Origin: Gamarada debralockiae | Taxonomy: Eukaryota > Ascomycota > Leotiomycetes > Helotiales > Hyphodiscaceae | NCBI GenBank assembly: GCA_002803225.1 | Contig: NXFV01000537.1 | Span: 1-64,000, forward strand | Direction: 5' to 3' | DNA length: 64,000 nt | In this document: piece by piece, positions 10,993 to 23,541 of the stretch | Layout: the number at the start of each line of letters is the position of its first letter | Numbering within the stretch: the first letter of the stretch is position 1 | The notes under the pieces: model-generated | Told to the model about the DNA's origin: nothing | The model's input: only the letters and a program-made list of their open reading frames with translations | Databases searched by the model: none | Program-made: the position numbers and the translations under genes

Positions 10993-13203
10993 GGACAGGT
11001 GTGAAGGCCATAACGAGATAGGTATAGTGTGGAGGAGAGACTTGGACGCTCCTTAGCCTGCGTGCTTATGTTGTCTTGGCACATCAACAGCGTCGCTCAA
11101 TCATTAAAAGCATCTTAGTAGTTCAACATCGTAATCTTACCTTCGTTATCTTCACCTCGTTTGAATAATCCACCCGGCTATCCTCCTCATCCTCTCCTAC
11201 GCCGCTCTAGCCCTCTGTTCCTTTCTAACCTCATCCGAATCTCAGGCGCTACCCCCCCCCCCTGTTCTCCTGCGCCGTCTTCCGCAGCTGCCCCAGTGCT
11301 AATGCCCTGCCCCCGCCCTCCCCCCTTTAGCCTTACCTAACTATGTGCCACCCTTAATCTTCAGTCATTCTACTTTCAATCTTTCCGTTTCCGCCTTCAT
11401 CCTCTCTACTTCCCTCTTCACATCTTCTTTCTTCTCCCGAGCATCGCCCTGCTCTGCCTCAGCTCGCGATAGTGGCTGTAGGAATATGTGCAGCGTCCAA
11501 TCCCACCTCGTTTCACCTAGTTCCAAGTGCGCGACACGAAAGGCACCGCGGGTGCGCGATCGCCTGCTAACTCGAAGGACGATTTGACCTTGCCGCTTGG
11601 CAAGGATGGATTAGCAGCAGCTTTGAGGAGCACGCCAGTTACGAGGGAAGAGGAGTTTTAGCTTTCTGCTAGATACAGAGGTGTAGGTGCATGGTGGCTC
11701 TGCTTAGGAATCTTGCGGGTAGCAAAGGAAATCAGGAGATAGGTTGTTTGTTTTGAGGTAGGAGAGTAGAGCTGGGAGTCTGGACCATCGGATTAGGGTT
11801 TAAATTTAGGTGGATAGAGGAGCGTGGTTTCTCCTTGTTCGGATCGTTGTGTTATGGGTGTGGATTGTTTGTTCGCGTTTTTGGAAGCTAATTGCTTTGC
11901 GACTCCTTCTGCAGGCAAGCTTTGCTGCGGCGATAGCAGCTTCCTGATTTCCAGGACCTACTCGTGTGAGTTGGATGAATGATCGCATGAGCTCGTTTTG
12001 CGTAGCACAAAAAGGGAAAATTTTAGGGCGTCATGGTACCGGTGGCACGTGCATCGCCCTCAATACTTGAAATTGAATACGGATTTTTTGGAATCGCTAC
12101 GGTGTATCAATTTAAAGCGATTCAGCAAAATCGTGATATTAAAACACTAGCTGAGTCACTAGATACAGGGTTGTGCATAGACCACTTGGCCTGTGCGTGT
12201 GGTGCACCATGACGCGCCCTAGAGGGAAACCGCGTATGCGGGGTCATTCTGTCTCAGTATTTGTCCTTCGTATGGTCAGCCAAATAATTGCAAGTGCCAG
12301 ACCAGAAGTCGGATCCTGTGGGTGATAATAAACCTTATTTCTTTTAAGACCTGGACATATCTCGGGTTTAGTGTTAATTACTTGAAAATGTGGCAATTTG
12401 CAGTTCAGAGAGAAACGGTAGACAGGGTGGAAGATGGTGGATTGTTTGAGGTCGACAGTTGGTCTAGAAAAACCTCGCCGTTGCCGCAGGAGGATAGCAA
12501 GGAGCTTGTAACTTAGAACCACGATGCATTTTGTGTTCTATAATATGCTACTCTTACATTATATTTCCCCGTTGGGCTGCTAATGGTCTTTAGCAACTTC
12601 TCATAACTCGTGAATATTCGTAATGTATCTTTTGTCGGAAAAAGCAGCAGCGCGCATTGGGGTGCAGCCATGTCAATTGAAAGGTTGAAACTCTCTTGAT
12701 AGCTACAAGGCTTTCGAACCCAGTTATGCCAGGTCTTGAGTTAAATTCACTAGTTCTTGAGTACTAAAGTCAGGTTGAAGAGCCATTGCGTTGGTGAATA
12801 ATCTTGGGTGGAGGGATCTTTTTGGGTACCAGCGACACTGTTGATGAGACGAAAGCAGGTAAATCCAACGACAGTAACGAGAACGCGTCCTCAAACTCAC
12901 CCGGAAACAGCGTAAATAAATTCCAAAATATTCATTAACATACGATCGGAATTTCCAAATGCGCCTTGATTTATTTACGACGACCGCCCGCTCTATTGTC
13001 GTCTATCAAAATCCTTCAACCACAGTACCTGCATATCGATCCTCTCTACATCAATGTTGATCCTGAGTCAGAACGTCAGAACAACACTTCAGTCCTCCTC
13101 ATTTATAAACAGAAACTCAAATCATCAATCTTACTTATTGCAAACTCAAACCTCAAAATGCCTACCCTACATCGATTCACGAGGCAACCTCGTCCTATCA
13201 CTA
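10993..13203. other. Intergenic, no gene seen
   Basis: This includes pyrimidine-rich DNA with a C10-like run at about 11250-11262. No open frame here has family resemblance or a coherent splice structure. A frame at 11345-11587 is Ser/Thr/Pro-rich, as expected of CT-rich noncoding DNA. Confidence 0.5.
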
Positions 13204-13353
13204 ATGGCGAAGGAAGCAGCTGGGATCATTGCCCGAATGTACGACCTATCAGAGAAGTATGATGAGAAGTGAGTGTTCGTCGACGCGGTGGACTGACCCA
13301 CTTGCCTGTTTATAAGGATTGATGAACAACAAAGGGTGTTGAAGGCTATGTAG
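13204..13353 (+). CDS. Possible small spliced ORF, unknown
   Basis: A frame beginning MAKEAAGIIARMYDLSEKYD runs to a GTGAGT donor at 13269. It continues after a 48-bp gap ending TATAAG as KIDEQQRVLKAM and a stop at 13353. The result is only 33 residues, charged and probably helical. The same frame is open upstream (LPYIDSRGNLVLSL), so the true start could lie further left. I do not recognise a family; it may be a fragment of a decayed gene. Support is splice-signal coherence only. Confidence 0.25.
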
Positions 13354-14229
13354 TGGATGAAGGGGTGGCGATAATGCAGAGTTGGGTATTGAAAAAAAAT
13401 GGAGGGTGTCGGGACATCAGCTGCATCATGGAATACTTATTTGTAAGCAACTTCTTGGAGAGGAGGACTGTCTACTCGGCTGGACACAAACTGCGGGGTT
13501 TTTAGCTTCTGGCCTTCTGCAGAATAGTTATGAGAATATGAAAACCTCTAAACTTCACCGACTCGTTTTATTCGCTCCGAAGAGAATATCCTATCTGCCT
13601 ATACATAATTTAATTATTTCAGGAAAACTTCTAATACCGCTGTGCGGGGTACCTTGGAGGGTAAATGGGAAAGTGGTTGGCTAGGCTAATCTCCATGTCA
13701 CACAAGCTCCGCTCTCTCCTATATTGCCTTGCGGCGCAGAAGCCTCTCTTATTAAAACGCAGAGTACTGTGCCGCAAAATTTTCTTGGCATATGAGACGA
13801 GGCGAAGACACTACAGCTGACTAAATATCTCAGTAGGTATATCGCTCATAGTCGGCCATCCGGGAAACATAGTGTACCTAGCTTGAGAGGCAAGAGCATT
13901 TCTTTTGCAGCGTCTTGTACATAACTGAGCCACGACCTCATGTCGTATTATGTCTGCAAAGGATTTAAATTCAATAAATGTTGAGGAAGATGTCAGAATG
14001 TATCATAAAGGCGTGGTCATTTCTGCTTCGATGTCATGGATGCCTACAGTACCCTTAGATGAGGATATATATGGAAGAACTTCAGATTTATCTCCTAATC
14101 TCCAAAGCTTCCACTTGTTTAATAATTGTCAACACGTTCGGAAATAGAAAGCATTCAAAAAAAAATGATTCTACAAGCAGGAACATAGCTCCATTTGCCG
14201 CATCTGCACTCTGCCAATCCAAGCAATGG
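13354..14229. other. Intergenic, no gene seen
   Basis: Short open frames on the plus strand are unrelated to known proteins. The region probably includes the lost 5' part of the peptidase relic that follows. Confidence 0.4.
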
Positions 14230-16260
14230 ATCTTTGATGAGGTTTGAAGCTTCCCTGACTGTCCATTTTGGATCGTTCACTGATCCTTGCCACTTTCAGA
14301 TTCCTTCACTTACAAACCTAACTTGGTACCCTTGCTACACGGTGTACTTCTGTTCAAGATTAGACGTAAGCATTCTATTCTATGCCTCTTGCCATCTGCA
14401 GCTAAAACATAAGTTACAGGTACCGCTTGATTATAGTAACCCTAACGGACCCCGATCCTCGATTCCTTTGCTCAAGTCTAGCATAGATAAACATCACCTA
14501 CAAAAGGAATGGTCCTGACTAACTTAGGAGGTCCTGGCGATTCTGGATTGAATTTCCTCTCCCAGTATAGTAATTATATATCAAAGATCGTAAGAAGAAA
14601 ACTACGATCTTTTGTCTTGGGATCCTTGAGGTGTGGGGTATGCCATCCCAAGTACAGATTGTGTGACTGGACCCATTGCGTCAAATTCAAAGGCATCCAA
14701 GCTTCGTTGTCGAGAAAAGCCTCACCGCTCCGCAGCGCCATTTTTAAATCGCCGAGAAGAAAAGGCTCCAAGGATCGAACTCGCGGAACTTAATGGAAGT
14801 TATGTCAATTCAGTATTGGGCAAAGCTAAAACGATTGATTTGCTTTGCCAACAAAATATCGGCGGCCCAGAGAGTGCTGGGAGACACATGTCAACTGCCG
14901 ACATCGTAATAGACATCATTAGTATCTCAAATGTGTATGCTAACACTGATGATAGAAAGAATGTAAAGAATCCTGAAATACTTAATTATTAGTGCTTCAG
15001 TTACAGAACTTTCCTCGGTGAAACTTTCGCGTCGATATTCCCTGACCGTGTCGGCAGAGTGGCACTCGATAGAGTCTTGGATCCAGAGGACTAACGCTCT
15101 GGACTTGGGCAGAAACTTGTGGCTTTCGCAGACGATGTGTGGGTGACATGTTTTATCTACTGCAACGTGGTTGGGTTCGAGCTTTGTCCTATATATACTG
15201 GAACTAGCCCCGTGGACATATACAACCGGGTGGAGAAGTCGTTCCTCTAATTCAATGCCAGCTATACTTATAATCACAACTAGACAAACGCATCTATCCT
15301 GGACGATGGATTAGACTTAATCAGGGCCGTTTTGGAGATGATTCTTGTGCAAACCCATTACATATTTCCAGATTATTCTACAGATTGTTCTTGATATAGA
15401 GACTTTTCTCTAAGAACCCTAATGAAACCAACTTAAACAACTGGGAAATTGGCTTTTCCAACACCGTCGAAGAGATAGAGTTGGGCAATTCAACAAATTT
15501 ACTGATAGTGATTGAACTCTCTAACTTCAATTTCCCCTACTAGTCTGTCGTTTATCAAGGTAGCGGTCTAGGCAAGTGACAATTGTGGATTTGATTACAA
15601 CTTGATGCTTGAGCAACTGGGGCCATAGATAGAAAAATTTGAGGGGTAGAGTATTATAGCCAGTATGGTTTGGGTTCTTGTCGGAGTCTGGAAGACTGTT
15701 TGGCCGATCTTTACTTTGCATCGGGATACTAGTATCCTTTGTCTTCTTGAGTTCTCTTCAAACAATGGGAGGCTAGAGTGACTAAATGCTCTTTATAGGA
15801 CCGTTTGGTGCCAGGACAAAGACCCCAGTGCTCTTGTTAGCAACACTCTCGATCCTGTAACTCCAATCACGAAGTAGAAAGCAAAAATAGAAATTCAATC
15901 GCTTCCCCTGCTCAAATAAATTCTGTGATTCAGCATCAGAATGACTTTTGGCTGTCTTGAAATAAATTACTAACTCTCATTTAGTAGCCAGACATAGCCG
16001 CCCGCTTATTTGAATTCCCAAGTTCTCACGACTGACGGAACAGGAGTAAGTTCCTTAATATTAAGCGAAATCCACTAACAGACTTGCAGCATTGTTCTTC
16101 GGTCTCGCAGAACTCATGCGCTAATGCTGAAATAAATGCATACTTCCGGGAAGGGACGCCCCCAGACTCCAACAACTTCTGTCCACTTGAGGCAGGACCG
16201 TTTGGGATTTTGCTCTCAGGAGGACTGGAAAAGAGAGGTGACTATAGGGAGATTCGTGGT
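14230..16260 (+). pseudogene. Broken TAP-like alpha/beta hydrolase (tripeptidyl aminopeptidase-type) gene
   Basis: In-order fragments of one secreted peptidase-like protein are spread over about 2 kb. They are WYPCY...FCSRLD, then VPLDYSNPNGPRSSIPLLK after a still-recognisable intron (GTAAGC...TTACAG, about 14369-14418), then TNLGGPGDSGLNFLSQY and GVGYAIPSTDC. Further on come IGGPESAGRHMSTADIV, SYRTFLGETFASIFPDRVGR and, at the far end, CANAEINAYFREGTPP. This order is that of TAP-like hydrolases, with the oxyanion-side GGPG motif before the nucleophile region. Stops interrupt it: TGA within DP-stop-GVGYA at about 14623 (Arg expected), TAG just before the SYRTF block at about 14991 (Trp expected), and more near 15100-15270. 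Frameshifts also occur. No intact protein is possible. Confidence 0.78.
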
Positions 16261-17085
16261 AGAATGAGGAACGTTCCTACAAGGTGAGCTTTGACTCCTC
16301 ATTCCGGTTACTCACTGTTAGCAAGAGAGTTCATGAGGGGTCGGTTTTTCGTCGTTGCTTATTTTAATGATTGGTGTTTAATATCCAGAAGATGAAATAA
16401 AGCGTACCTCTCAGCTCGTTGCCAATATTTTGAACATGAAAGAAAGGGAGGAGTGCCCTGAGGTGAAAAGGTATCTGATAATGACTTGCTTAACTGATAA
16501 TGAGACTCTCCCATGAAGTCTCACATTGTCGCAATCCACTGCCTGTCGAATGCTAAGAGGTGGATGCATGAGAGCATTTCTAGAGAGAAATGGGGCCGAT
16601 ACCTCTTCTCTTAATTGTTAAGTATCTGTCTGGACAATGAATAGAACCAGTTGATATGCACAAATATTGATTCAATCTTTCCGGAATTTTTCATGGCAGG
16701 GTAAATCTCTGACATTTTCATGTGATGTACAGGTACATCGAATCCATGAAAACAGACTTCCGTCTCTGACCCTGTGAAATGTCCATGGTCCACTCGCAGA
16801 AGCCATGTCCATATACTCTCCGTCTCCAGCGGCTTCAAAGACCAACAAAAGAACATGCCAAGTCAAGAAAGAAATAATTCTTCTTGTTCGGTCTGCTAGC
16901 ATGCTCATAGTGGAGAAGCCCCTGCCCACTTGTCCGAACAAGATGGATGCCCCTCTCCATGATCGTGATTCGTGTTTCGTAAAGGGTAGACAGGTTTGTT
17001 ACTGAACCTGAATTTGTTAGCCAAAGGAATGGGAGAACGAAGGTAGAGAAAGTGAGGAATAGACTTACACGAGAGTCGCTGGCAA
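16261..17085. other. Intergenic, no gene seen
   Basis: Overlapping short frames occur on both strands, but none has recognisable similarity or consistent splice signals. It holds the 3' flank of the peptidase relic and the 3' flank of the small minus-strand gene at 17086. Confidence 0.4.
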
Positions 17086-17591
17086 TTATCTCCCCTGGAC
17101 AACTTCTCGCAAGCCATCCGAAGCTTTGCCGTCGATGATCAAAGTCAAGTTCTCACCGGTGAGGCTATCGAGAAAGTCCTTAGCAGCACGATGGAATGGC
17201 TCCTTGGGGATGGAGAACTTCTTCTGGCTGTCTTCAGGCGCGAGCTTGCTATGTTGAACTACGGCTACAGCGCATAATAGCTTCGCAGATCTTGGAATGA
17301 GAACCTGGGAAACGAAGCTGACTTACGATCTGGTGGGGATTGACTTTGGCCGCCTCGGACGAGATATCAATAAATGATTTGGGCTTATCGCTGGCGGAAA
17401 CTGTGCCACGTTAGTACCTGAAGGAAACCTGAAAGCTGAATGGAAGAACTGGCGTAGAGAATATGCTTACCAGACTTTTGAATTGTAGATTTGTTCTTCC
17501 TGAGAGCATATGCGAGCATGTTCTTGGCCTTCATCTCGGACTTCTCGCGCTTCTTCTCTCGTTCTTGTGATGCTTGTTCTTGGGCACCCAT
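17086..17591 (-). CDS. Small conserved-looking protein of unknown function
   Basis: Three exons (17591-17471, 17400-17327, 17280-17086) join in phase through GTAAGC/GTAAGT donors to give 129 residues. The N-terminus is strongly charged and helical (EKKREKSEMKAKNMLAYALRK). The middle is PKSFIDISSEAAKVNP, and the C-terminal half carries KFSIPKEPFHRAAKDFLDSL followed by LTLIIDGKASDGLREVV. I do not recognise the family. Upstream, a proline/lysine-rich segment starting MEPTPKASGG at 17812, with a KRKSSPDE-like run, and a second segment VRHAPLDANAEPEELN look like possible earlier exons. They do not join in frame, so either the 5' end is mis-modelled or the gene carries small frameshifts. The chosen start is the ATG at 17591. 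Confidence 0.5.
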
Positions 17592-18355
17592 TCAGTTCCT
17601 CAGGCTCAGCGTTGGCATCGAGGGGAGCGTGGCGAACCTATTATAATTTCTATCAGCAAATCTGGTTAGAAGTTGAAAGCTAAGGCCTAGGGGCGAGTGT
17701 GTGGTATAACATACAAGGCATTTGGGCTGTGAATCTGGGCTTCTTGCGTGAGGTCTCGTCAGGAGACGATTTGCGCTTTCAGTCCACCACTAGCCTTCGG
17801 GGTGGGCTCCATGGTGGGCGAGCTGGGTGATTAATATGATCAGTACAAGGAGTCAGGTTGGGAATGGAGCGGGAGGTACTTTGGTTGAAGTTGGGTCGGT
17901 GTGGATGGTGAAGACACAAGGTGACGAAAAGAATGGAATTTTGAAGACGGGCAAGGTTGTTAGGTAGGGATCCGAGACTCGAGAAGCTAGTCAAAACGTC
18001 AGAAACTTGAGAAAGTGAGTGCGTTCTTTTGCAGAAGTGAACGCTGAATGATAATGATGTTCCTCGCTTAAGATCTTGTCCCCTCTACCACCGGCCCCCC
18101 CTTCTTTCCATTCATGCATCGTTCCATCGCAACCTGGACGTCGATATGAACCCTCTCATCAAGAAATAATTTCAACCATTTCTCGAATCATAGAAGAGAT
18201 TGCATTGAAAGAACAGCAAAACAACTGATCCTACAACAAAGAGGATTATGCAAAACAGTTGGCTCTAAAGCATCTAGATTACTACGCCTAATGCTCCAAA
18301 CACTCAACTCTTTGTATAAGAGGCACAGAGAGGTATATTCCAACTTCTTCATCCA
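17592..18355. other. Intergenic or unresolved 5' exons of the small unknown gene
   Basis: The minus strand carries peptide segments (about 17812-17725 and 17640-17592) that may be 5' exons of the gene ending at 17086. They need a one-base shift to join. The remainder (about 17830-18355) shows no gene and contains the 3' flank of the MED5 gene. Confidence 0.4.
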
Positions 18356-21300
18356 TTAAAACCCCATTCCATCATTCAAACCATCCCCATTCCCAAATCC
18401 ACTCAAAAGATCACTATCCAAGTTCGAATCACCACCGCCCATAAGCCCACTCATCAAATCCTCCCCACCCATACCATCCCCAAGATTCACCTCACCCCCC
18501 AAACCACCACCCGCCATCGCCGCATCCAGGGCCGCACCATGCAGCCCCGCATCCAAGCCTCCCATACCATCATGTGCCAGCATAACCGGTTGCTGAACTT
18601 CTAACTGCGCTTCCACCCTTCTACTTAACCGAATCACCGTCTCGGCGTGGAAGACGTCGGTCTTGTGAGTCTTCGGTGCGTTTTCTGCTTCCATCTTCAG
18701 CGCATCCCGGAGATTCATCCTTCGCTGTAAAGGTTGTAGTTGCCCTTCGCTCAGCATGTCGATCGCAGATCTGTTCCCGGGATCCCAACTCGCGGCATCA
18801 GGGGCACAGATAAGCGCTGTCGCAACATCGATGACAACTGAGCCGTTGCCCAATTCCGTCTGCCCTTTAACTTCCTCGATGATAGTGTGCAATAGCCTCT
18901 TCGCACCAAGCATCCTCAACCCGACGAGAATCTGACGGTGTGTATAGTTTGTGGGCGGATTGTTGATGGGGTTTAGTCCCCAGTGCACGAGAGCTGAGAT
19001 CGTGTGCTTAATAGCTACGACAAGACCGCCGCCTGCTGTTGAGGTCCAGGGCTCGAGCTCGGTATGCTCGCTCGCTCCTCTTCGCTCCCAGCCTAGATTT
19101 CCGCGCAGGGATTTGGATAATGGTTCGACGTCCTGCCGTTGCGGTTCTGCGCGTTGGAGCCAGCGGAGGCTGTGCTCGAGGTTTTTGGCTATGATGTTGA
19201 GGATTGCGCTGAGCATTTGTGACGCTTCTGTGTTATTGGAAATAGATGCGGGGTTGGTGATGAGAGCGGATAGGATCTGAAGGACGGCATTTGCATCGCC
19301 GCGTGATTCCCAGAGATGAGAGGATAGCCAGGTTATTCCCGGAATGAGTGAGGGGAGTAGAAAGGTGTCAACTAGGTATTCGAGACCGCCTTTGAGTGAT
19401 TCGTCGGTGAGGTTGTTGGTGCTACATGCGAGAACTATGTGGTGGAAGAGGGTGGGAACAAGAAGGTAGAAATCTTGTGGTGGGCAGGCAGACATGAGTT
19501 CGTCGCCTAGACCACCGCTTTCGTTGTCGAAAAGTCCACGGATCCAGCCATCGAGGTGACTTTGCTCCTGCTCAGTGAGCGGTTCCATAGCCCGACTCAA
19601 GTGGCCTTGATTCAGAAGCTTAGAGATGAAGGAAGACGAAGAGCGTAAGCCCATGTCGATAGGTGCAAGGTTGTATCGATGGGTGAAGGATAGAACGAGC
19701 AGGAGGATGGATCCAAACTCTTCATAAACTGGCTGGTATTCTCCTTGATCTTCGTCATAGTGCCAATTATCCAGGAGATCGCATATTGGTTGTAGGATAG
19801 TGATAGGCTTATCGAAAAGAAGCATAACGTCAAGAGAAGAAGGTTTTCGTGAGAGAAGGCTGCACAGGGTTTTCAGAGTCATGGTTTCTTTGTTGCTGCA
19901 AAGTCGCCCGATGACCTGGAATTGTTAGCAGGGCAGACGTACTACGGAGATTCGACTGTTACCTCTGTAATGGCTTGACTGACTGCACCAACGTTTCCAT
20001 CCATGTGTTCCAACTCATCAATCAGACCTTCTGCTTTCTCTGGATCTGACAAACATTGTTGTACCAAATCTTCTTTCGCATACCTGCCACTAGCGGGCAG
20101 ACTCTGCATAGGGATATCTCCAAGCAAGCCCTCAATACTCGATTCCTCAAGTAGGCCATGTAAGCAACAAGCAAAGCAGAAGTCCTGCCGTACGGAATCC
20201 GAGAACATGTTATTGTTACTCGATTCATCAAACATCGTCGAGAGGGTAGGGAAAGCGTTGGTATCAACATGACTGAGAGCTTCGGTGATGCAGTACTCTG
20301 ATGTGAGTGGTGGGAAGAATGATGCTGAGAGAGTCGTTAAGAGTAAAGGTACTTTGTTGATTAAAAATGATCGTAGTATTGTTGTAGTTTGCGCACGCTC
20401 GGTGCGAGATGTGGCATTTGCTAGAACATCGAAGGAGGCCAGAATAAGGTCGATGGCAGTAGATTGTACATCGCCCTATACCATCAGCACTTCTCCTTTC
20501 TATTCCTTGTCATCGTACCTTACCTGATAACGATTATGTAGATATGCAAATATTGCATTATCATCAATAAGCGGCCTCGCAACAAGCTGCACTCAATCAG
20601 TAAAAAGGCCCCTTTCTCATGTTGAAAGAGAACTCACCAAAGAATTCAAATAAATATACAGCCCCGCTCTCGAATTCATCGTAGGCAGGTCCGCAACAAC
20701 CACACTATCAATACCCAGCCCCATACCCTCATCCAAAATAGCATCAATCTCTTTATTCGTCTCAATCTCCTTCTTATCAACCGGCTCAATATTCACCATC
20801 GTCTGCGTCCGAAATAACTCTAACCTGGCCGCATTCTGAGGACTGCTTTGCAACAGCAACGGCACAAAATTCGCCAACGTCTTGGACAATTGCTTGCCCG
20901 TTCCTTTCGGCGCACTTCCCTTGCTCAACGCCTTTATGATATACACATTATCAATAACAGCAGCTAGCAGTGTTCCCAGCGCCATGGTCGTCGCTGAAAT
21001 CTCCGCATTGCCATGGACGCCTAGATTCAAGATCGAGTGCTGCGCATTTGCTGCAGTTGTGACAAGATCCATCCAATGTATGCACACCAGTATCATTTCA
21101 ACTGCTTGCTGGATATTTCGTGGTGCGGAGCCCGATGTGATATGTTTCGCCATTCTGTAGAAGAGCATTTCGTCCGTGGCATATGAATGTGTCCATCTCT
21201 TCCACTTCTTCTTCCCATTGGCCTTGGCCTTCTCTTTCTCCCCACTGACAGCTTCCTTATTCTCATTCTCGCCATCATGCGCTGATTCTGCTTGTATCCC

Positions 21301-21567
21301 AAAGCTCGAATATCTGTGCAACGCCTTCAAAATGCTGGGCGCTGTGACCAGTTCCAGCCCTAGCATTGCCTGGACGTAGCGCGGTATGCGTGGATCGAGG
21401 GAGGCATCGTTCGTCTCTGTGGGTCGTAAGAATAGGTCGCTAATATGCACCGGGGATAGAGGATGTTTAGCTGCGAGGAGCTGGACGTAGGATTCGAATG
21501 TTTCGGTGTCGAGACGTGTCGCGAGGCTGTGGGAGAGGAACTTCGTCCATGATTGCGCGGCAGACAT
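18356..21567 (-). CDS. MED5: Mediator of RNA polymerase II transcription subunit 5
   Basis: Four exons (21567-20638, 20586-20524, 20475-19963, 19915-18356) give about 1021 residues, all junctions in phase with GTGAG/GTAAG/GTAAC donors. The N-terminus (SWTKFLSHSLATRLD, then LAAKHPLSPVHISDLFLRP) is typical of the fungal Med5/Nut1 family. The C-terminus is Gly/Asp/Leu-rich and ends GDGLNDGMGF, also usual in this family. Med5 is a tail-module subunit of the nuclear Mediator complex, linking activators to RNA polymerase II. Length is in the usual range (about 1000 aa). An acidic/basic insert (NENKEAVSGEKEKAKANGKKK) lies near residue 125-145. No lesions are seen. Confidence 0.9.
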
Positions 21568-22062
21568 GGTAGGTGGTCAGTGGGCTCTGGTGGTTAGAAA
21601 ATATATGCGCATTATGAGAAGAACCATGCGACAAAGTTTGATGGGTTACAAATATGACGTGAAGTGTGGGAAATCAGAGATGCTTAGGATTGAGTTGTGT
21701 TGTGCTGATTTGAAGCATCACGAATCGGATTGTCGCAAGCAAATTCCGGCAGCCTTCTGGTGGTAGCCCTGACGTACCTGAGGAACGCCTTGTCGGACCT
21801 TACATATGAACGAATTTGAGCAAAGACCAGCTTGAATTCATTTATTACAGATATCTAACTGCTACTAAACGGACAGAACTAGTGTTGCACTTTTCTAGGC
21901 TGGACGACAGGCCCTGTGGTACCCTGTTTCCTCCCCGTCCTGCATAGGAAGCGCAAGAGATATCCTCCTAAAATGACTGATGCAGCTACTAATCAGACAA
22001 TTGTTACCTCATTTCACATCTCCATGTACATATCTTGGATATCATGACGCAGGTGATATCTT
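21568..22062. other. Upstream region of MED5
   Basis: This 495-bp spacer lies between the MED5 start codon and the 3' end of the next minus-strand gene. It should hold the MED5 promoter. No separate gene or clear motif is seen. Confidence 0.5.
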
Positions 22063-22788
22063 TCAATCCTGTGGTTCCCTCTTAACGCGAGGTCCCCTCT
22101 TCATGTTGTCTGGTGCCCTTGGCCCTAACATCCAATCCTGCATCGCAAGCCACTCACTCCACGTTGCTTCTGCTGCTTGTATTTCCTCCTCTGTGGCATC
22201 CCTGAGAGGGCTCAAGAATGGAATTGTTTCGTCCGCTGACATGTCGTATGCCTGTTTCACCTTCATCCAACTCGTGCTCTTCGCGGCAAACAGGTAATTC
22301 CTCCTCTCGATCTCATGCAATGAGCCAACTCCCTTCACCCAATCGTCCCCAAAGAAACCGTGTAGAATCGCAGGTGTATCATGCCCAGTGGCTATTAGTC
22401 GTCGTATATATGGTACGAGTGAAACTCCTTGTGCGTGAGCAGCATTGGCGCTGTTGGAGAAAGGGTTCGGTCGCAAATGCAGTTCACCAGCACCCGAACG
22501 AGGTGAAGAGGAGGCGGAGTTGAGTATGGGGAATGGTTGTTTCTGGTATGGGAGTTGGATGTTCATAAATGCGGAAAGAGCTTGGACAGGTGCGGAGTGT
22601 TGTGCATGATCGAGGAAATATCGATGGCAGGACTGAAACTGCGGGTACCAGTCGATGATATCGAATTGTGGGCTTACTTGAGCGCTTTGCTGTTGTCTCT
22701 GTGGACTCTTTCCATAGCTCCCAAAGGAAGCTTGTGGTTGGAAATTGAAGGGATGGGCAGAGGGACCGGGGTGAGGGTTGAACGTCAT
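22063..22788 (-). CDS. Conserved fungal protein of unknown function
   Basis: A single uninterrupted exon encodes 241 residues. The N-terminal 50 residues are rich in Pro, Gln, Ser and aromatic residues (low complexity). The central part holds FDIIDWYPQFQSCHRYFLDHAQ and later SLVPYIRRLIATGHDTPAIL followed by HGFFGDDWVKGVGSLHE. A helical block with ATWSEWLAMQDWMLGPRAP precedes a basic/acidic tail KRGPRVKREPQD. It resembles fungal proteins that databases often label with vague names, including an apoptosis-inhibitor-like label I cannot verify. There is no signal peptide or membrane segment. The WSEWLAMQDWM block may be a protein-interaction helix. Function is unknown. Confidence 0.7.
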   Translation of the reverse strand: MTFNPHPGPSAHPFNFQPQASFGSYGKSPQRQQQSAQVSPQFDIIDWYPQFQSCHRYFLDHAQHSAPVQALSAFMNIQLPYQKQPFPILNSASSSPRSGAGELHLRPNPFSNSANAAHAQGVSLVPYIRRLIATGHDTPAILHGFFGDDWVKGVGSLHEIERRNYLFAAKSTSWMKVKQAYDMSADETIPFLSPLRDATEEEIQAAEATWSEWLAMQDWMLGPRAPDNMKRGPRVKREPQD

Positions 22789-23541
22789 TGTTCTAGAAGC
22801 CGACGGTATTTAGCATGATACACGATGAGAACGGGCTCTTGAAGTAGCAGAAACAACAAAACAGTAAGGCACCATACTACTTACATGGCTATTAAACAAC
22901 GTATTTGAAGATCGACGCCCACTCAAACAATAATAGATCTATAAGTAATGCCTTCACAGAAGTGGTGGGTGAACGTGAATTGTGGTGGGGACCGGGGCGG
23001 CGCTTTGACTATTGATACAATGCTTTAAGGAGGGGTAGACGATGATGCCGTCGCAGGCCAAGGCATGAAAGATGCAGTGGAAGACATGGCAACTCTTGCC
23101 AGATGATGCGGCGGGTAGGGCTACTTATATTATAAGTAGGTGTGAGGTGTTCGGCGATCACGACCGGACCTGTGTCAGGAACAGGATGGTAGAAGGTACA
23201 ATACTTTGCAGCATGGTTGCATCTGTGAATTGGATGTGTTGAGTGGAGAGATGGAGCAAGTTGAATCAATTCCTCGCATGGACGTAGACGCCAAAGAATA
23301 AAAGTTTCGCCGCCGTGTCCTTCCATGGAATAGCTTCCCCGAAGGGAACTGTCCTTTCCTTTGGTTGCCCTGCTTGGTCGGTCGGTCCTTCCCGCCTAAA
23401 TTTTGGGGGCAGATAGCACCACGAGCAAAGGGGAAATTTAGGAATTAGCACCAAGTACAGGGTTGTTTTCAAGTCGGGGTCTACAGTATGAGAAATAATT
23501 GGGGGTATGGTCAAGGCGGTATTTCGTGCGATTGGGGTGCT

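Noticed and set aside
11345..11587. Ser/Thr-rich plus-strand frame
   Set aside because: Its composition follows from CT-rich DNA. There is no signal peptide or conserved motif, and the neighbouring frames are similar in quality.
18951..19280. Antisense frames within MED5
   Set aside because: They mirror the codon pattern of the real gene and have no independent motifs.
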